NCBI GenBank assembly: GCA_030670375.1
Contig: DAOVBT010000086.1
Coordinates: 1 to 7,666, forward strand
DNA length: 7,666 nucleotides
Origin: Candidatus Aminicenantota bacterium
Lineage (GTDB): Bacteria > Acidobacteriota > Aminicenantia > Aminicenantales > Aminicenantaceae
Direction of reading: 5' to 3'
Position 1 is the first letter of the stretch. Each line of letters opens with the position of its first letter. The position numbers and the translations under genes were made by a program. A model generated the notes under the pieces. The model saw only the letters and a program-made list of their open reading frames with translations. It was not told the origin of the DNA and made no database searches. Positions 1-7,496 of the stretch are shown here, piece by piece.

Positions 1-116
1 CAGAAGCCAGACTGCCATTTTGGCGATTCGCCTGTGTGACCGGGTCTGCCTTCCAGGCCCAATCCTGTCGAGATCCCTCGAAGAGAAGCTTGTGAACGCG
101 GGATGAGGTTGGGGAG

Positions 117-145
117 TTGACCCTTCTTAACAATTCACCTAGAAT
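117..145 (+). promoter_or_regulatory. sigma-70-type promoter for the GNAT/outer-membrane gene pair
   Basis: A -35 box TTGACC (117-122) and a -10 box TAGAAT (140-145) are separated by exactly 17 bp. Each matches the consensus at five of six positions. Transcription would start near 152, leaving a leader of about 45 nt before the ATG at 198. The boxes lie where GC-rich sequence gives way to AT-rich sequence. This is a pattern match without experimental support, but both boxes and the spacing are close to ideal. Confidence 0.55.
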
Positions 146-182
146 TAAAAGAGAGAGAAATAAGTAAGGTGTCCCCGAATAG

Positions 183-189
183 AAGGAGG
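183..189 (+). promoter_or_regulatory. strong ribosome binding site of the acetyltransferase gene
   Basis: AAGGAGG is a perfect anti-Shine-Dalgarno match, 8 nt before the ATG at 198, and it fixes that start. It stands out because the other four genes here have only weak or no Shine-Dalgarno sequences. Confidence 0.8.
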
Positions 190-197
190 AGTAATCT

Positions 198-785
198 ATG
201 AGAAAAAAAAGAGAAACTTTAAAAGATGGGGGCAAAGTCCTCATTAGAGATTTGCACTATGAAGATCTTGATAAATTGATGATATTTTATCGTTCTCTCC
301 CTGTCGAGGATAGGGTTTATCTTAAAGTGGATGTCACAAAAAGGAAGGTAGTCGAGCAAAGGATGAAATTGATCGAGGAGGGGACGGTTTTTCGAATCGT
401 CGCCTTGCATGATGACGAGATAATCGGCGATGGGATGTTCGAGATTCCCAAGGAAGAGTGGCGCAAACATCAAGGAGAGCTCCGGGTTATCGTTGCCAGA
501 CCCTTTCAGCGGAAGGGGCTTGGCATGCTCATGTTCAGGGAACTCCATTCCCTAGCCATGAAAAAGGATATCGATAAAATTGTCGTCAAAATGATGAAAC
601 CTCAGAAAGGCGCCATAAATATTTGCAAAAAACTGGGATTCCATAAAGAAACCGTCATCCCGAATTATATTTGGGATCAAGCGGATAAACCCCAGGATCT
701 GGTAATCATGACATGCAAGCCAAAAGACTTGTGGAATGAGCTTGAGCTTTCCTACAGCGATTCGGATTGGCAACGCTGCAGATAA
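198..785 (+). CDS. GNAT-family N-acetyltransferase
   Basis: Probable acyl-CoA-dependent N-acyltransferase of the GNAT superfamily, cytoplasmic, 195 aa, substrate unknown. The N-terminus (residues 13-35, VLIRDLHYEDLDKL...) is the usual first strand and helix. Residues 64-83 form a beta pair around ALHDDEIIGDG. Residues 95-116 carry motif A: strand LRVIVARPFQ followed by the acetyl-CoA pyrophosphate loop QRKGLG (Q104-G109). Residues 139-150 (AINICKKLGFHKE) are the conserved motif B helix and the LGF turn. There is no signal peptide or membrane segment. The length is normal for a single-domain GNAT with a short C-terminal tail (about 175-195). The start at 198 is supported by an ideal ribosome binding site. 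The next gene begins 30 bp after the stop, so co-transcription is likely. Family-level confidence is high. Whether it acts on a small molecule, an amino sugar or a protein cannot be told. Confidence 0.86.
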   Translation: MRKKRETLKDGGKVLIRDLHYEDLDKLMIFYRSLPVEDRVYLKVDVTKRKVVEQRMKLIEEGTVFRIVALHDDEIIGDGMFEIPKEEWRKHQGELRVIVARPFQRKGLGMLMFRELHSLAMKKDIDKIVVKMMKPQKGAINICKKLGFHKETVIPNYIWDQADKPQDLVIMTCKPKDLWNELELSYSDSDWQRCR

Positions 786-815
786 ATAGCGGATTAAACA
801 GGAATAGCTAATAAA

Positions 816-1598
816 ATGAAACGTAAATTGGGGTTTTCTTTCGTTTTTATGCTCTTTTTCCTTACTGTTGTTCCTTCTCTTTCTCGTGCTGCAAAAAAGA
901 GGGGGCCGATCATCCTTGGCATAGGAGGAGGATATTCTTTTTTTATCGATCCTGGATTGAGAACTTACGAAGTATACCATCCCAAATTGATATACCTCAG
1001 TGAGCAACTGAACATGAGGAATAATTTCAATTTCCACGTCCAATACTTCCCGTGGCACGGATTCGGATTTCAGTTGGAATTCGATCACCAGATAGCCAGC
1101 TACAATTCCGATTTGAAGTGGTACGGGCACCCCACTCCTGATGGGAAAATAATCGAGATAAACCACATCGAAGAGCCTTACAAGGAGACCTGGAGTATGT
1201 CCTCTGTCACGGCATCCATCCTGTATGCCCTGACTCTTCGATACAATGTTAAAATAAGACCGTATATCTCTGCCGGAATCGGGTACTATTTTACGGGCGG
1301 TGATGTAGAGCGGTTTTATTACAAATCTCGGCTTGGACCCGAAAAAAGCGGCAACCTGGTAAAACTCGGCCTGGGTGTTAAGTACCAGATCACTCCCAAG
1401 GTCGGAATCAACTTAAAAGGAGTAGGAGGAACGGTCTGGCGGAGAGAATATGGTTATGGTGAAATAATGTATGTGGGTCCCGAGCAATTCGACTATTTAA
1501 TATATGCCGAGACTGGGAAAATAGTACGCTTAGAAAAATTGTCCGTCAATTCCTTTACGTATTTGGGAATCATCCTGAGCCTGGAATATACCTTTTAG
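816..1598 (+). CDS. outer-membrane beta-barrel family protein, function unknown
   Basis: 260 aa. Residues 1-25 are a classic Sec signal peptide: basic MKRK, a hydrophobic core (LGFSFVFMLFFLTVV), then SLSRA^A as the likely cleavage site. The mature part alternates polar and hydrophobic residues in amphipathic strands rich in Gly and aromatics, for example around 34-43, 71-90, 127-142 and 182-200. Residues 147-158 (IRPYISAGIGYY) form the strand motif common in small 8-stranded barrels of the OmpA/OmpW-like 'beta-barrel domain' group. The last residues (LSLEYTF) end in Phe, the usual C-terminal signal for BAM-dependent insertion. It has no peptidoglycan-binding OmpA domain, so it is a stand-alone barrel. 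It follows the acetyltransferase gene by 30 bp with only a weak AGGAA (800-804) upstream, consistent with translation from a shared transcript. The barrel assignment rests on architecture. Its role (porin, structural or surface protein) is unknown. Confidence 0.75.
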   Translation: MKRKLGFSFVFMLFFLTVVPSLSRAAKKRGPIILGIGGGYSFFIDPGLRTYEVYHPKLIYLSEQLNMRNNFNFHVQYFPWHGFGFQLEFDHQIASYNSDLKWYGHPTPDGKIIEINHIEEPYKETWSMSSVTASILYALTLRYNVKIRPYISAGIGYYFTGGDVERFYYKSRLGPEKSGNLVKLGLGVKYQITPKVGINLKGVGGTVWRREYGYGEIMYVGPEQFDYLIYAETGKIVRLEKLSVNSFTYLGIILSLEYTF

Positions 1599-1682
1599 TC
1601 TCCTCTCAGAACAACAACAATCCTTATTTTTTTTGCAACTCATCTTTGGAGACGAGAAACGTCCAAAAAATATCACCTTAAA

Positions 1683-1702
1683 AATCCTCCTTAAAGGGGA
1701 TT
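1683..1702. repeat. inverted repeat between the barrel gene and the PAS kinase gene
   Basis: The arms AATCCTC and GGGGATT can form a 7-bp stem with one G-U pair and a loop of about 6 nt (CTTAAA). It lies 84 bp after the stop of the barrel gene. It is not followed by a T tract on the + strand, so it is a poor terminator in that direction. Read on the - strand it is followed by five T. It may be an RNA hairpin or a copy of a dispersed palindromic repeat, but only one copy is visible here. Confidence 0.35.
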
Positions 1703-1721
1703 GCCCAAATTGAGAAGAGCT

Positions 1722-1740
1722 TTTACATTATTCATGTAAA
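1722..1740. repeat. perfect 7-bp dyad, candidate operator ahead of the PAS kinase gene
   Basis: TTTACAT (1722-1728) and ATGTAAA (1734-1740) are exact reverse complements separated by TATTC. The centre is 57 bp before the ATG at 1788. The size, AT-richness and position fit a binding site for a dimeric regulator. A hairpin in the leader RNA is also possible. There is no T tract after it, so it is not a terminator. No convincing -35/-10 pair could be placed around it. Confidence 0.4.
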
Positions 1741-1787
1741 GACACAGAACTATAGCCCTGCAATAAATACTGTAAATAAAAGAAAAA

Positions 1788-3989
1788 ATGAGAAACGAGA
1801 GCAAAATCGAAGAACTGGCGCGGAAAATCGAGGAGTTGGAGAAATTTAAGGAGAAGTGTAAGGAGGAAAAAGAGGCATACCAGTACAGCCAAGCCAATCT
1901 GCATGCTCTGATAGAAAACGCCCAAAATGCCATTTGGTCAGTAGATAGAGCTTATCGGATCCTCACCATCAATTCCTATTTTAAGAGAGAATTCTCCGCG
2001 GCCTTCGGCATAAATCTCGAAGAGGGAATGAAAATAACCGATTGTGTACCTCCCGAGATGAGCAAAATTTGGATCGGCCGCTATGAGCGGGCCTTTAAAG
2101 GCGAGAATTTCACTGTGGAAGATGAGTTCCAAGTGGGGGACAGATGCATTAGCACAGAGACATCTTTCAATCCCATCCGACATGACAAACAGATAACAGG
2201 TGTCTCCGTTTTTGCCCGTGATGTCACCGAGCGCAGGCAAACAGAGGAAGCTCTCCGAGAGAGTGAGGAGCGGTTCAAAATCCTCTTTCAATCTGCTCCC
2301 GATGCCTATTACCTGAGCGATTTAAAGGGGAAATTTATCGACGGCAACAAGATGGCTGAAAAGTTGACTGGCTATAAAAGAGAGGAACTCATCGGAAAAA
2401 GTTTTTTGAGGTTGAAGCTGTTACCTCCCTCACAAATCCCGAAAGCAGCCAAGCTTTTGGTGAAAAACGCAAAGGGAATTTCCACTGGACCCGATGAGTT
2501 TAGAATCCATCGGAAAGACGGCACCAAGGTTATGGTGGGCATCAGCACGCATCCGGTGAAAATCAAGGATCAGATTCTGGTTTTAGGAATTGCGAGAGAT
2601 ATCACAGAACGCAAACGTGCCGAGGAAGCCATGAAAGAGAGCGAAGAGAAATTCCGTATGTTGGCGGAAAAATCACCGAATATGATCTTCATCAACAAAA
2701 AGGGCCGTATCGTGTATGCCAATAAAAAATGCGAAGAGGTTATGGGATACGGAAGGGAGGAATTCTACTCTCCTGACTTTCATTTTTTTTCCATGATTGA
2801 ACCTGATTCTATCGGCATCATCAAGGCAAGCTTTCAAAAGCATATGAAGGGAGAAGATGTGGTTCCCTATGAATATTCCCTGATAACAAAAACAGGAAAG
2901 AGGATCGATGCCATTGTCACGACCAAGCTTATCAGCTTTGGAGGCGAAAGCGCCATCCTTGGAATCATCACGGATATTACCGAACGCAAACAGGCAGAGG
3001 AGGCTTTGAAAAAGTCAGAGGAGAAATACCGCCACTTAGTAGAAAACACGAACGAAGTCCTGTACGCTTTGGATGAAAATGGCATCATCACCTATATCAG
3101 TCCGGTCGCTAAAACGCTCAGCGGTTATAATCCATCGGAGATCACAGGGAGGAATTTTGCGGAGTTTGTTTTCAAAGAAGATGCGGAGTTTATCTCAGAG
3201 CAGTTCAAAAAGAATATTACGGGAGGTCCTGAACCGATCGAGTGTCGGATTGTAACCAAATCAGGCGACCTCAAATGGATCCGATCATCCGGACGGCCCA
3301 TCTTTTTAAACGATCGCTTTTTGGGAGTTCAGGGTGTGATGTCGGACATCACCGATCAAAAGCGTGCTGAGGATGAGATCAAAGCCTCTCTGAGAGAAAA
3401 AGAGGCGATGATGCGGGAGATCCATCATCGGGTGAAAAACAATTTGCAGATCGTTTCCAGTTTGCTTAGATTGCAATCGAGATCGATCAAAAGCAAAACA
3501 CTGAAGGATACATTTGAAATCGCTCAGAACAGGATCAAATCCATGGCTCTCATCCACGAAGTGTTGTATCTCTCTGAAAATTTGGATGAGATCAATTTTT
3601 CAGATTATATCAAAAGGATCACCAATCATCTTTTTGCCATGTTCAGTAGGAAGGCAAAAAAGATCCAATTAGAGCTGGATGTGGGTGGTTTTTATCTTGA
3701 CATCGATAAAGCAATCCCGTGTGGATTGATCATCAACGAGCTTGTCTCGAATGCCTTCAAACATGCCTTTCCCGATGGCAAATCCGGAAAAATTCAGGTC
3801 CATTTGGATAACAAACTGGATAGGCACACCATCGTGGTTAAGGATACCGGCGTTGGATTTCCCGATGATGTGGATATGGGAAACACAGAAACTTTGGGAT
3901 TGCAGCTCGTAAATGACCTGGTGATTCAGATCGACGGATCTCTCGACATTCAAAGCGCCGGTGGCACCACTTTTAAAATAGTATTTTAA
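1788..3989 (+). CDS. soluble sensor histidine kinase with four PAS domains (HWE/HisKA_2 type)
   Basis: 733 aa, no signal peptide or membrane segment, so a cytoplasmic sensor that autophosphorylates on His. Residues 1-38 are a charged coiled coil. Four PAS domains follow at about 35-150, 161-276, 286-401 and 411-525. Each ends in a D-(V/I)-T-E-R-like motif (DVTERR 145, DITERK 271, DITERK 396, DITDQK 520). The first three are followed by near-identical AEEAL.ESEE.F linker helices. Residues 540-615 hold the dimerisation/phosphoacceptor segment EIHHRVKNNLQIVSSLLRLQS, with His547 (HRVKN) the likely phosphorylated residue. This is the hallmark of the HWE/HisKA_2 group. The ATPase domain shows an N box (NELVSNAFKHAFP, Asn655), a G1 box (DTGVGFP, 686-692) and a G2 box (TLGLQLV, 702-708). 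All catalytic motifs look intact. The ligand of the PAS domains cannot be told. The ATG at 1788 is the first possible start after an in-frame stop at 1773 and has only an A-rich leader. An 80-bp gap follows before the next kinase gene. No response regulator is dedicated to it here. Confidence 0.9.
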   Translation: MRNESKIEELARKIEELEKFKEKCKEEKEAYQYSQANLHALIENAQNAIWSVDRAYRILTINSYFKREFSAAFGINLEEGMKITDCVPPEMSKIWIGRYERAFKGENFTVEDEFQVGDRCISTETSFNPIRHDKQITGVSVFARDVTERRQTEEALRESEERFKILFQSAPDAYYLSDLKGKFIDGNKMAEKLTGYKREELIGKSFLRLKLLPPSQIPKAAKLLVKNAKGISTGPDEFRIHRKDGTKVMVGISTHPVKIKDQILVLGIARDITERKRAEEAMKESEEKFRMLAEKSPNMIFINKKGRIVYANKKCEEVMGYGREEFYSPDFHFFSMIEPDSIGIIKASFQKHMKGEDVVPYEYSLITKTGKRIDAIVTTKLISFGGESAILGIITDITERKQAEEALKKSEEKYRHLVENTNEVLYALDENGIITYISPVAKTLSGYNPSEITGRNFAEFVFKEDAEFISEQFKKNITGGPEPIECRIVTKSGDLKWIRSSGRPIFLNDRFLGVQGVMSDITDQKRAEDEIKASLREKEAMMREIHHRVKNNLQIVSSLLRLQSRSIKSKTLKDTFEIAQNRIKSMALIHEVLYLSENLDEINFSDYIKRITNHLFAMFSRKAKKIQLELDVGGFYLDIDKAIPCGLIINELVSNAFKHAFPDGKSGKIQVHLDNKLDRHTIVVKDTGVGFPDDVDMGNTETLGLQLVNDLVIQIDGSLDIQSAGGTTFKIVF

Positions 3990-3992
3990 TCC

Positions 3993-4024
3993 AGGATTTT
4001 TTCTTTATATCCCCATCCTTTTTT
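3993..4024 (+). terminator. weak possible terminator after the PAS kinase gene
   Basis: AGGAT (3993-3997) can pair with ATCCT (4015-4019) across a 17-nt AT-rich loop, and the stem runs into six T (4019-4024). The stem is short and the loop long, so termination would be inefficient at best. Read-through into the two-component pair remains possible. Confidence 0.2.
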
Positions 4025-4030
4025 AGTATA

Positions 4031-4061
4031 TTGATATGTACTTCTAATCTATCTCTTTAAT
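4031..4061 (+). promoter_or_regulatory. possible promoter of the two-component pair
   Basis: TTGATA (4031-4036) and TTTAAT (4056-4061) each match the sigma-70 boxes at five of six positions, but the 19-bp spacer is long. An overlapping alternative uses TATATT (4027-4032) as the -10 with TTTATA (4004-4009) as a poor -35 at 17 bp. The 80-bp gap is very AT-rich, so chance matches are expected. Confidence 0.22.
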
Positions 4062-4069
4062 ATTAGATC

Positions 4070-6067
4070 ATGAAATTTTTACCCATGTCCATTAGGACCA
4101 AATTAATCCTCAGCTTCCTTGGAGTTATTGTCATTGGAGCGATCCTGATCATGATCTTTGGCTCTCGGCTGGTCAGGGGCACAATCATCGATGAGGCGCA
4201 GAAAAAAGTTAAGCATGACCTATCTTCTGCTTGGATGGTCTTTGAAAATAAGCTTTCCGATATCAAAGAGATTGTTAGCTTTAATGTTGAAAGAGAGAGC
4301 ATCCAGGATGCTATTATCAACAGAGATAATGATATTCTGCTAAGATATCTCAACCGGGTTCGATCGCAGAGGGGATTGGACATCCTCACTTTGACCGATA
4401 ATTCAGGCAGAGTGATTGTAAGAACCCGAAATCCCGAAGTTGTGGGGGATGATCAGTCTCAAGATGAAATAGTAAATAAGGCCCTTATTGTGGGTGGTGA
4501 TTATGCCTCGCCTCAGATTATCTCTCGTGAGGAGCTCCTCAAGGAGGGGGAGGATCTTGCCGATCGAGCTTACATGGAATTTATCCCCACCCCTAAAGCT
4601 GCACCGAGGCCTGAGGATAAAGAGATAAAAGGCATGATGTTAAAAGCTGCCTCCTCAGTAATGAATGAAGAAGGGAAAGTACTTGGAGTTCTTTACGGAG
4701 GGATTTTAATTAACCGAAGATTTGATATTGTCGACCGCGTGAAAGAACTTGTGTATAAGGATGAAACATACATGGGGCGAGAAATCGGAACGGTTACGAT
4801 ATTCCAGCATGATTTGCGTATATCCACCAATGTCAGAAATGAAAAAGGAAAAAGAGCCATCGGAACGCGCGTTTCCAGGGAGGTCAATAGAGCTGTTCTG
4901 GAGAGGGGGGAAGCCTGGATAGACCGAGCCTTTGTGGTGAACGACTGGTATATCACCGCCTATGAACCTATAAAAAACATAAATGATGAAATCATCGGGA
5001 TCCTGTATGTGGGCATGCTGGAAAGGCCTTACATCGACACCACGAACAGGCTCATTTTTGGTTTTGCCGTAATTGCCATTGTCTGTGTTGTCTTGCTCCT
5101 AGTCATTCTGTATTTTTCTACGACACAAATCATAAATCCTCTGCAGAAAATGGTGGTAGCCACTCAAAAAATTGCAAAAGGCGACCTTACACACAAACTC
5201 AATGTCAAATCAACGGATGAGATCGGCGATCTCGCCCAGTCTTTTGACAAAATGACTGAAGAGTTGAGGTTGGCCAACCATAAACTCATCGAATGGGGAA
5301 AAACATTAGAAAAGAAGGTGGAAGAGAGGACAGAAGAAATAAGAAAGATGCAATCCCACCTGATTCAACAAGAGAAATTAGCCTCTCTTGGGAAACTTGC
5401 GGCCGGTATAGCTCATGAGATTAACAATCCCCTTGGAGGCATCCTCATATACAGCCATCTCCTGCTTGAAGAGACAGATAAAGGTAGCCCCGAACGTGAT
5501 AATTTAAAGAAAATTGTAAAAGAAACCACGCGATGCAAAGATATCGTCAGGAGTCTTCTTCAATTTGCGCGTCCTAGGGATCCGGAGATGATACAAACAG
5601 ATGTCAATGAAATCCTGGAAAACTCTTTATCCATTATGGAACGTCAAGCCCTTTTCCAAAACATTAAGCTGCAAAAAAAATATTCGAACGATTTACCCAA
5701 AATAGTGGCTGATAGTGCACAACTCCAGCAGGTCTTCATGAACATAATTCTCAATGGGGCGGAAGCGATGGATGGAAACGGAAAATTTACCATCAAGACA
5801 TCCTTAGGGGGAGATAAAAAAAACATAAATATCGAGTTTGTCGATACGGGGCACGGCATCACAGAAGAAGATAAAAAAAGGCTGTTTGAGCCTTTTTTCA
5901 CGACCAAAGAGGTCGGGAAGGGAACAGGATTAGGCCTGGCTATCAGCTACAGTATTATTCAAAAACACGAAGGAACGATCAAAGTGAAAAGCCAAGTGGG
6001 CAAGGGATCGACTTTTACTGTCATAATTCCGGTTAAAAGGGAAATCAGGCATGATGAAAACAGCTAA
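4070..6067 (+). CDS. membrane sensor histidine kinase, Cache-HAMP-HisKA-HATPase
   Basis: 665 aa inner-membrane kinase and probable phosphodonor of the regulator encoded next. Transmembrane helix 1 spans about residues 12-30. The periplasmic part (31-325) resembles the Cache_3-Cache_2 type. Characteristic stretches are LTLTDNSGRVIVRTRNPE (106-123), VTIFQHDLRISTNV (242-255), GTRVS (265-269) and FVVNDWYITAYEP (288-300). A Pro-rich insert (about 173-183) joins the halves. Such domains usually bind small organic ligands; the ligand here is unknown. Helix 2 is about 328-349, HAMP 351-403, coiled coil 405-435. HisKA has GIAHEINNPLGG with phosphoacceptor His449. HATPase has N-box Asn558/Asn562, G1 DTGHGI (592-597), F box LFEPFFTTK (605-613) and G2 GKGTGLGLAIS (617-627), all intact and NtrB/ZraS-like. 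The start is uncertain: ATG 4070 or ATG 4085 (MSIRTKLILSFLG, a common N-terminus), neither with a Shine-Dalgarno sequence. The 3' end overlaps the regulator gene by 17 bp, implying translational coupling. Confidence 0.93.
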   Translation: MKFLPMSIRTKLILSFLGVIVIGAILIMIFGSRLVRGTIIDEAQKKVKHDLSSAWMVFENKLSDIKEIVSFNVERESIQDAIINRDNDILLRYLNRVRSQRGLDILTLTDNSGRVIVRTRNPEVVGDDQSQDEIVNKALIVGGDYASPQIISREELLKEGEDLADRAYMEFIPTPKAAPRPEDKEIKGMMLKAASSVMNEEGKVLGVLYGGILINRRFDIVDRVKELVYKDETYMGREIGTVTIFQHDLRISTNVRNEKGKRAIGTRVSREVNRAVLERGEAWIDRAFVVNDWYITAYEPIKNINDEIIGILYVGMLERPYIDTTNRLIFGFAVIAIVCVVLLLVILYFSTTQIINPLQKMVVATQKIAKGDLTHKLNVKSTDEIGDLAQSFDKMTEELRLANHKLIEWGKTLEKKVEERTEEIRKMQSHLIQQEKLASLGKLAAGIAHEINNPLGGILIYSHLLLEETDKGSPERDNLKKIVKETTRCKDIVRSLLQFARPRDPEMIQTDVNEILENSLSIMERQALFQNIKLQKKYSNDLPKIVADSAQLQQVFMNIILNGAEAMDGNGKFTIKTSLGGDKKNINIEFVDTGHGITEEDKKRLFEPFFTTKEVGKGTGLGLAISYSIIQKHEGTIKVKSQVGKGSTFTVIIPVKREIRHDENS

Positions 6068-7406
6068 AATCTTGATCGTGGATGATGAGAAAGTCATGCA
6101 GGATTCCTGTGAACAAATCCTTAAAAAAGAAGGCTACAAAGTTAAAGTTGCCAGCGATGGAAAAGAGGCCTTGCGCATGTTCAAAGAGGAGCTCTTTCAC
6201 GTTGTCATTCTGGATATCAAATTGCCTGGGATGGATGGGATCGAAGTCTTATCCAAAATAAAGGAAGAAAGTCCAGAAACGCCTGTAGTTATCATGACAG
6301 GATTTGCCAGCATAGAATCTGCCGTCGATGCATTAAAAAGCGGAGCTTTTGATTATCTCTCCAAACCTTTTACTCCGGAAGAGTTAAGAATCAGTGTAAG
6401 AAAGGCTCTAGAAAGCAGAAAAATATTTTTCGAAGGGATCTATCTTCGTAAGGAACTGGAAAGACAGACTAAATTTGACATGGTTTTGGGGAAAAGCGAG
6501 GGCATGAAAAAAGTGATGGATATTGTCAAGCGCGTAAGCCCCTCAGAAAGCACGGTTCTCATTACGGGTGAAAGTGGGACAGGAAAGGAACTCATCGCCA
6601 GAGAAATTCACAAACATAGCCTCCGAAGAGATGCGCCTTTTGTTGTGGTCGATTGCGGAGCTCTCGTCGAAACTCTGTTTGAAAGCGAGCTTTTTGGCCA
6701 TGTGAAAGGTTCATTCACCGGAGCTCATGTTACCAAGCATGGACGCTTCGAAGTGGCTAACGGCGGGACAATTTTCTTGGATGAAATAAGCAATATCAGC
6801 CTCAGCATCCAAGCAAAGATGCTAAGGATTATTCAAGAGAGAGAAGTGATGCGTATAGGAAGCTCAAAACTCATTAAAGTCGATGTGCGTTTAATAGCTG
6901 CCACCAATGAGAACCTGGCTGAGTGTGTCAAAAATGGGAAATTCAGGGAAGACCTTTTTTATCGTTTGAGTGTTGTCCCTCTCCACCTTCCGCCGTTGAG
7001 AGATAGAAAAGAAGATATCCCTCTTCTCATCGACCATTTTTTGCACAAATACAACAGAAGGTCCAAAAAACAAATTGTCGGTTTAAGTCAAGATGTATTA
7101 AAGGCTTTGATGCAGTACGACTGGCCTGGAAACATAAGAGAATTGGAAAACACGATCGAAAGAGCCGTTGTGTTGTCTAAAAGTGATGAAATAGAATTGG
7201 ACGCTCTTATTTATCATGGGATCAGTTCTGGATCCTCTCTTCTCAGCCCGATTGATGGAACATACAGAAGTCTAGAGGAAGTCGAAAAAGAGTACATCAA
7301 AACGGTTCTCCAAGCCCGTCATGGGAATAAAAGCCAGTCTGCCAAAGTTTTGGGGATTGACCGCAAAACCCTTATCACAAAAATAAAAAAATATCATATC
7401 CAATAG
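6051..7406 (+). CDS. NtrC-family sigma-54-dependent response regulator
   Basis: 451 aa with the three canonical domains. The receiver domain (about 5-120) has acidic pocket Asp11/Asp12, phosphoacceptor Asp55 (VVILDIKLPGMDG), Thr83 and Lys105. The AAA+ sigma-54 activation domain (about 145-370) has Walker A GESGTGKE (173-180) and the sigma-54 contact loop GSFTGA (220-225, Ser in place of the commoner Ala at its second position). It also has Walker B TIFLDE (240-245) and the FREDLFYRLSVVPLHLPPLRDR segment (298-319) with conserved arginines, followed by WPGNIRELEN (358-367). The C-terminal Fis-type helix-turn-helix (about 416-449) reads GNKSQSAKVLGIDRKTLITKIKKY. Nothing is missing, so it should be a functional ATP-hydrolysing activator. 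The start at 6051 is favoured over the adjacent ATG at 6054 because AGGGA (6038-6042) sits 8 nt upstream. It overlaps the kinase gene by 17 bp, and the kinase is its evident partner. A good sigma-54 promoter lies 193 bp after its stop and is a likely target. Confidence 0.95.
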   Translation: MMKTAKILIVDDEKVMQDSCEQILKKEGYKVKVASDGKEALRMFKEELFHVVILDIKLPGMDGIEVLSKIKEESPETPVVIMTGFASIESAVDALKSGAFDYLSKPFTPEELRISVRKALESRKIFFEGIYLRKELERQTKFDMVLGKSEGMKKVMDIVKRVSPSESTVLITGESGTGKELIAREIHKHSLRRDAPFVVVDCGALVETLFESELFGHVKGSFTGAHVTKHGRFEVANGGTIFLDEISNISLSIQAKMLRIIQEREVMRIGSSKLIKVDVRLIAATNENLAECVKNGKFREDLFYRLSVVPLHLPPLRDRKEDIPLLIDHFLHKYNRRSKKQIVGLSQDVLKALMQYDWPGNIRELENTIERAVVLSKSDEIELDALIYHGISSGSSLLSPIDGTYRSLEEVEKEYIKTVLQARHGNKSQSAKVLGIDRKTLITKIKKYHIQ

Positions 7407-7496
7407 AACATCCTTCCATTTGCCCATCCCCTTCATATGACACCCGCATCCTATCTGTCCGAAAGACAAACAAGCTAGGGCGAAATTGAACAGGAG

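Noticed and set aside
2..106. A frame with AIRLCDRV, which faintly recalls the C-terminal part of ABC transporter ATPases (A-x-x-L-x-D-R-V).
   Set aside because: Only 34 codons are visible. The expected glycine-rich continuation after DRV is not clearly present, and another + frame and a - frame are also open here. Too short to call.
166..180. Sequence around AAGGTGTCCCCGAAT in the first gene's leader, suspected as a copy of a dispersed repeat.
   Set aside because: Only one copy occurs in the window and it has no internal symmetry. A genome-wide count would be needed to support a repeat.
1053..1072. TGGCACG near 1053, a possible sigma-54 -24 element inside the barrel gene.
   Set aside because: There is no GC at the required 10-bp spacing. 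It lies in coding sequence and no gene starts after it.
552..1166. A 204-codon open frame on the - strand spanning the acetyltransferase and barrel genes.
   Set aside because: It overlaps two well-supported + strand genes, has no recognisable domain or ribosome binding site, and its translation looks like an antisense shadow.
1627..1634. Run of eight T after the barrel gene as an intrinsic terminator.
   Set aside because: No stem-forming sequence lies immediately upstream.
2220..3029. Three similar DNA segments of about 57 bp (2220-2276, 2598-2654, 2973-3029) within the PAS kinase gene.
   Set aside because: They encode the D-I-T-E-R motif and linker helix that normally close each PAS domain. 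They are protein-domain repeats, not a mobile or regulatory DNA repeat.
3962..3980. TGGCAC near the end of the PAS kinase gene, a possible sigma-54 promoter for the Cache kinase gene.
   Set aside because: The -12 position holds an AT-only stretch with no GC, so a core requirement is missing.
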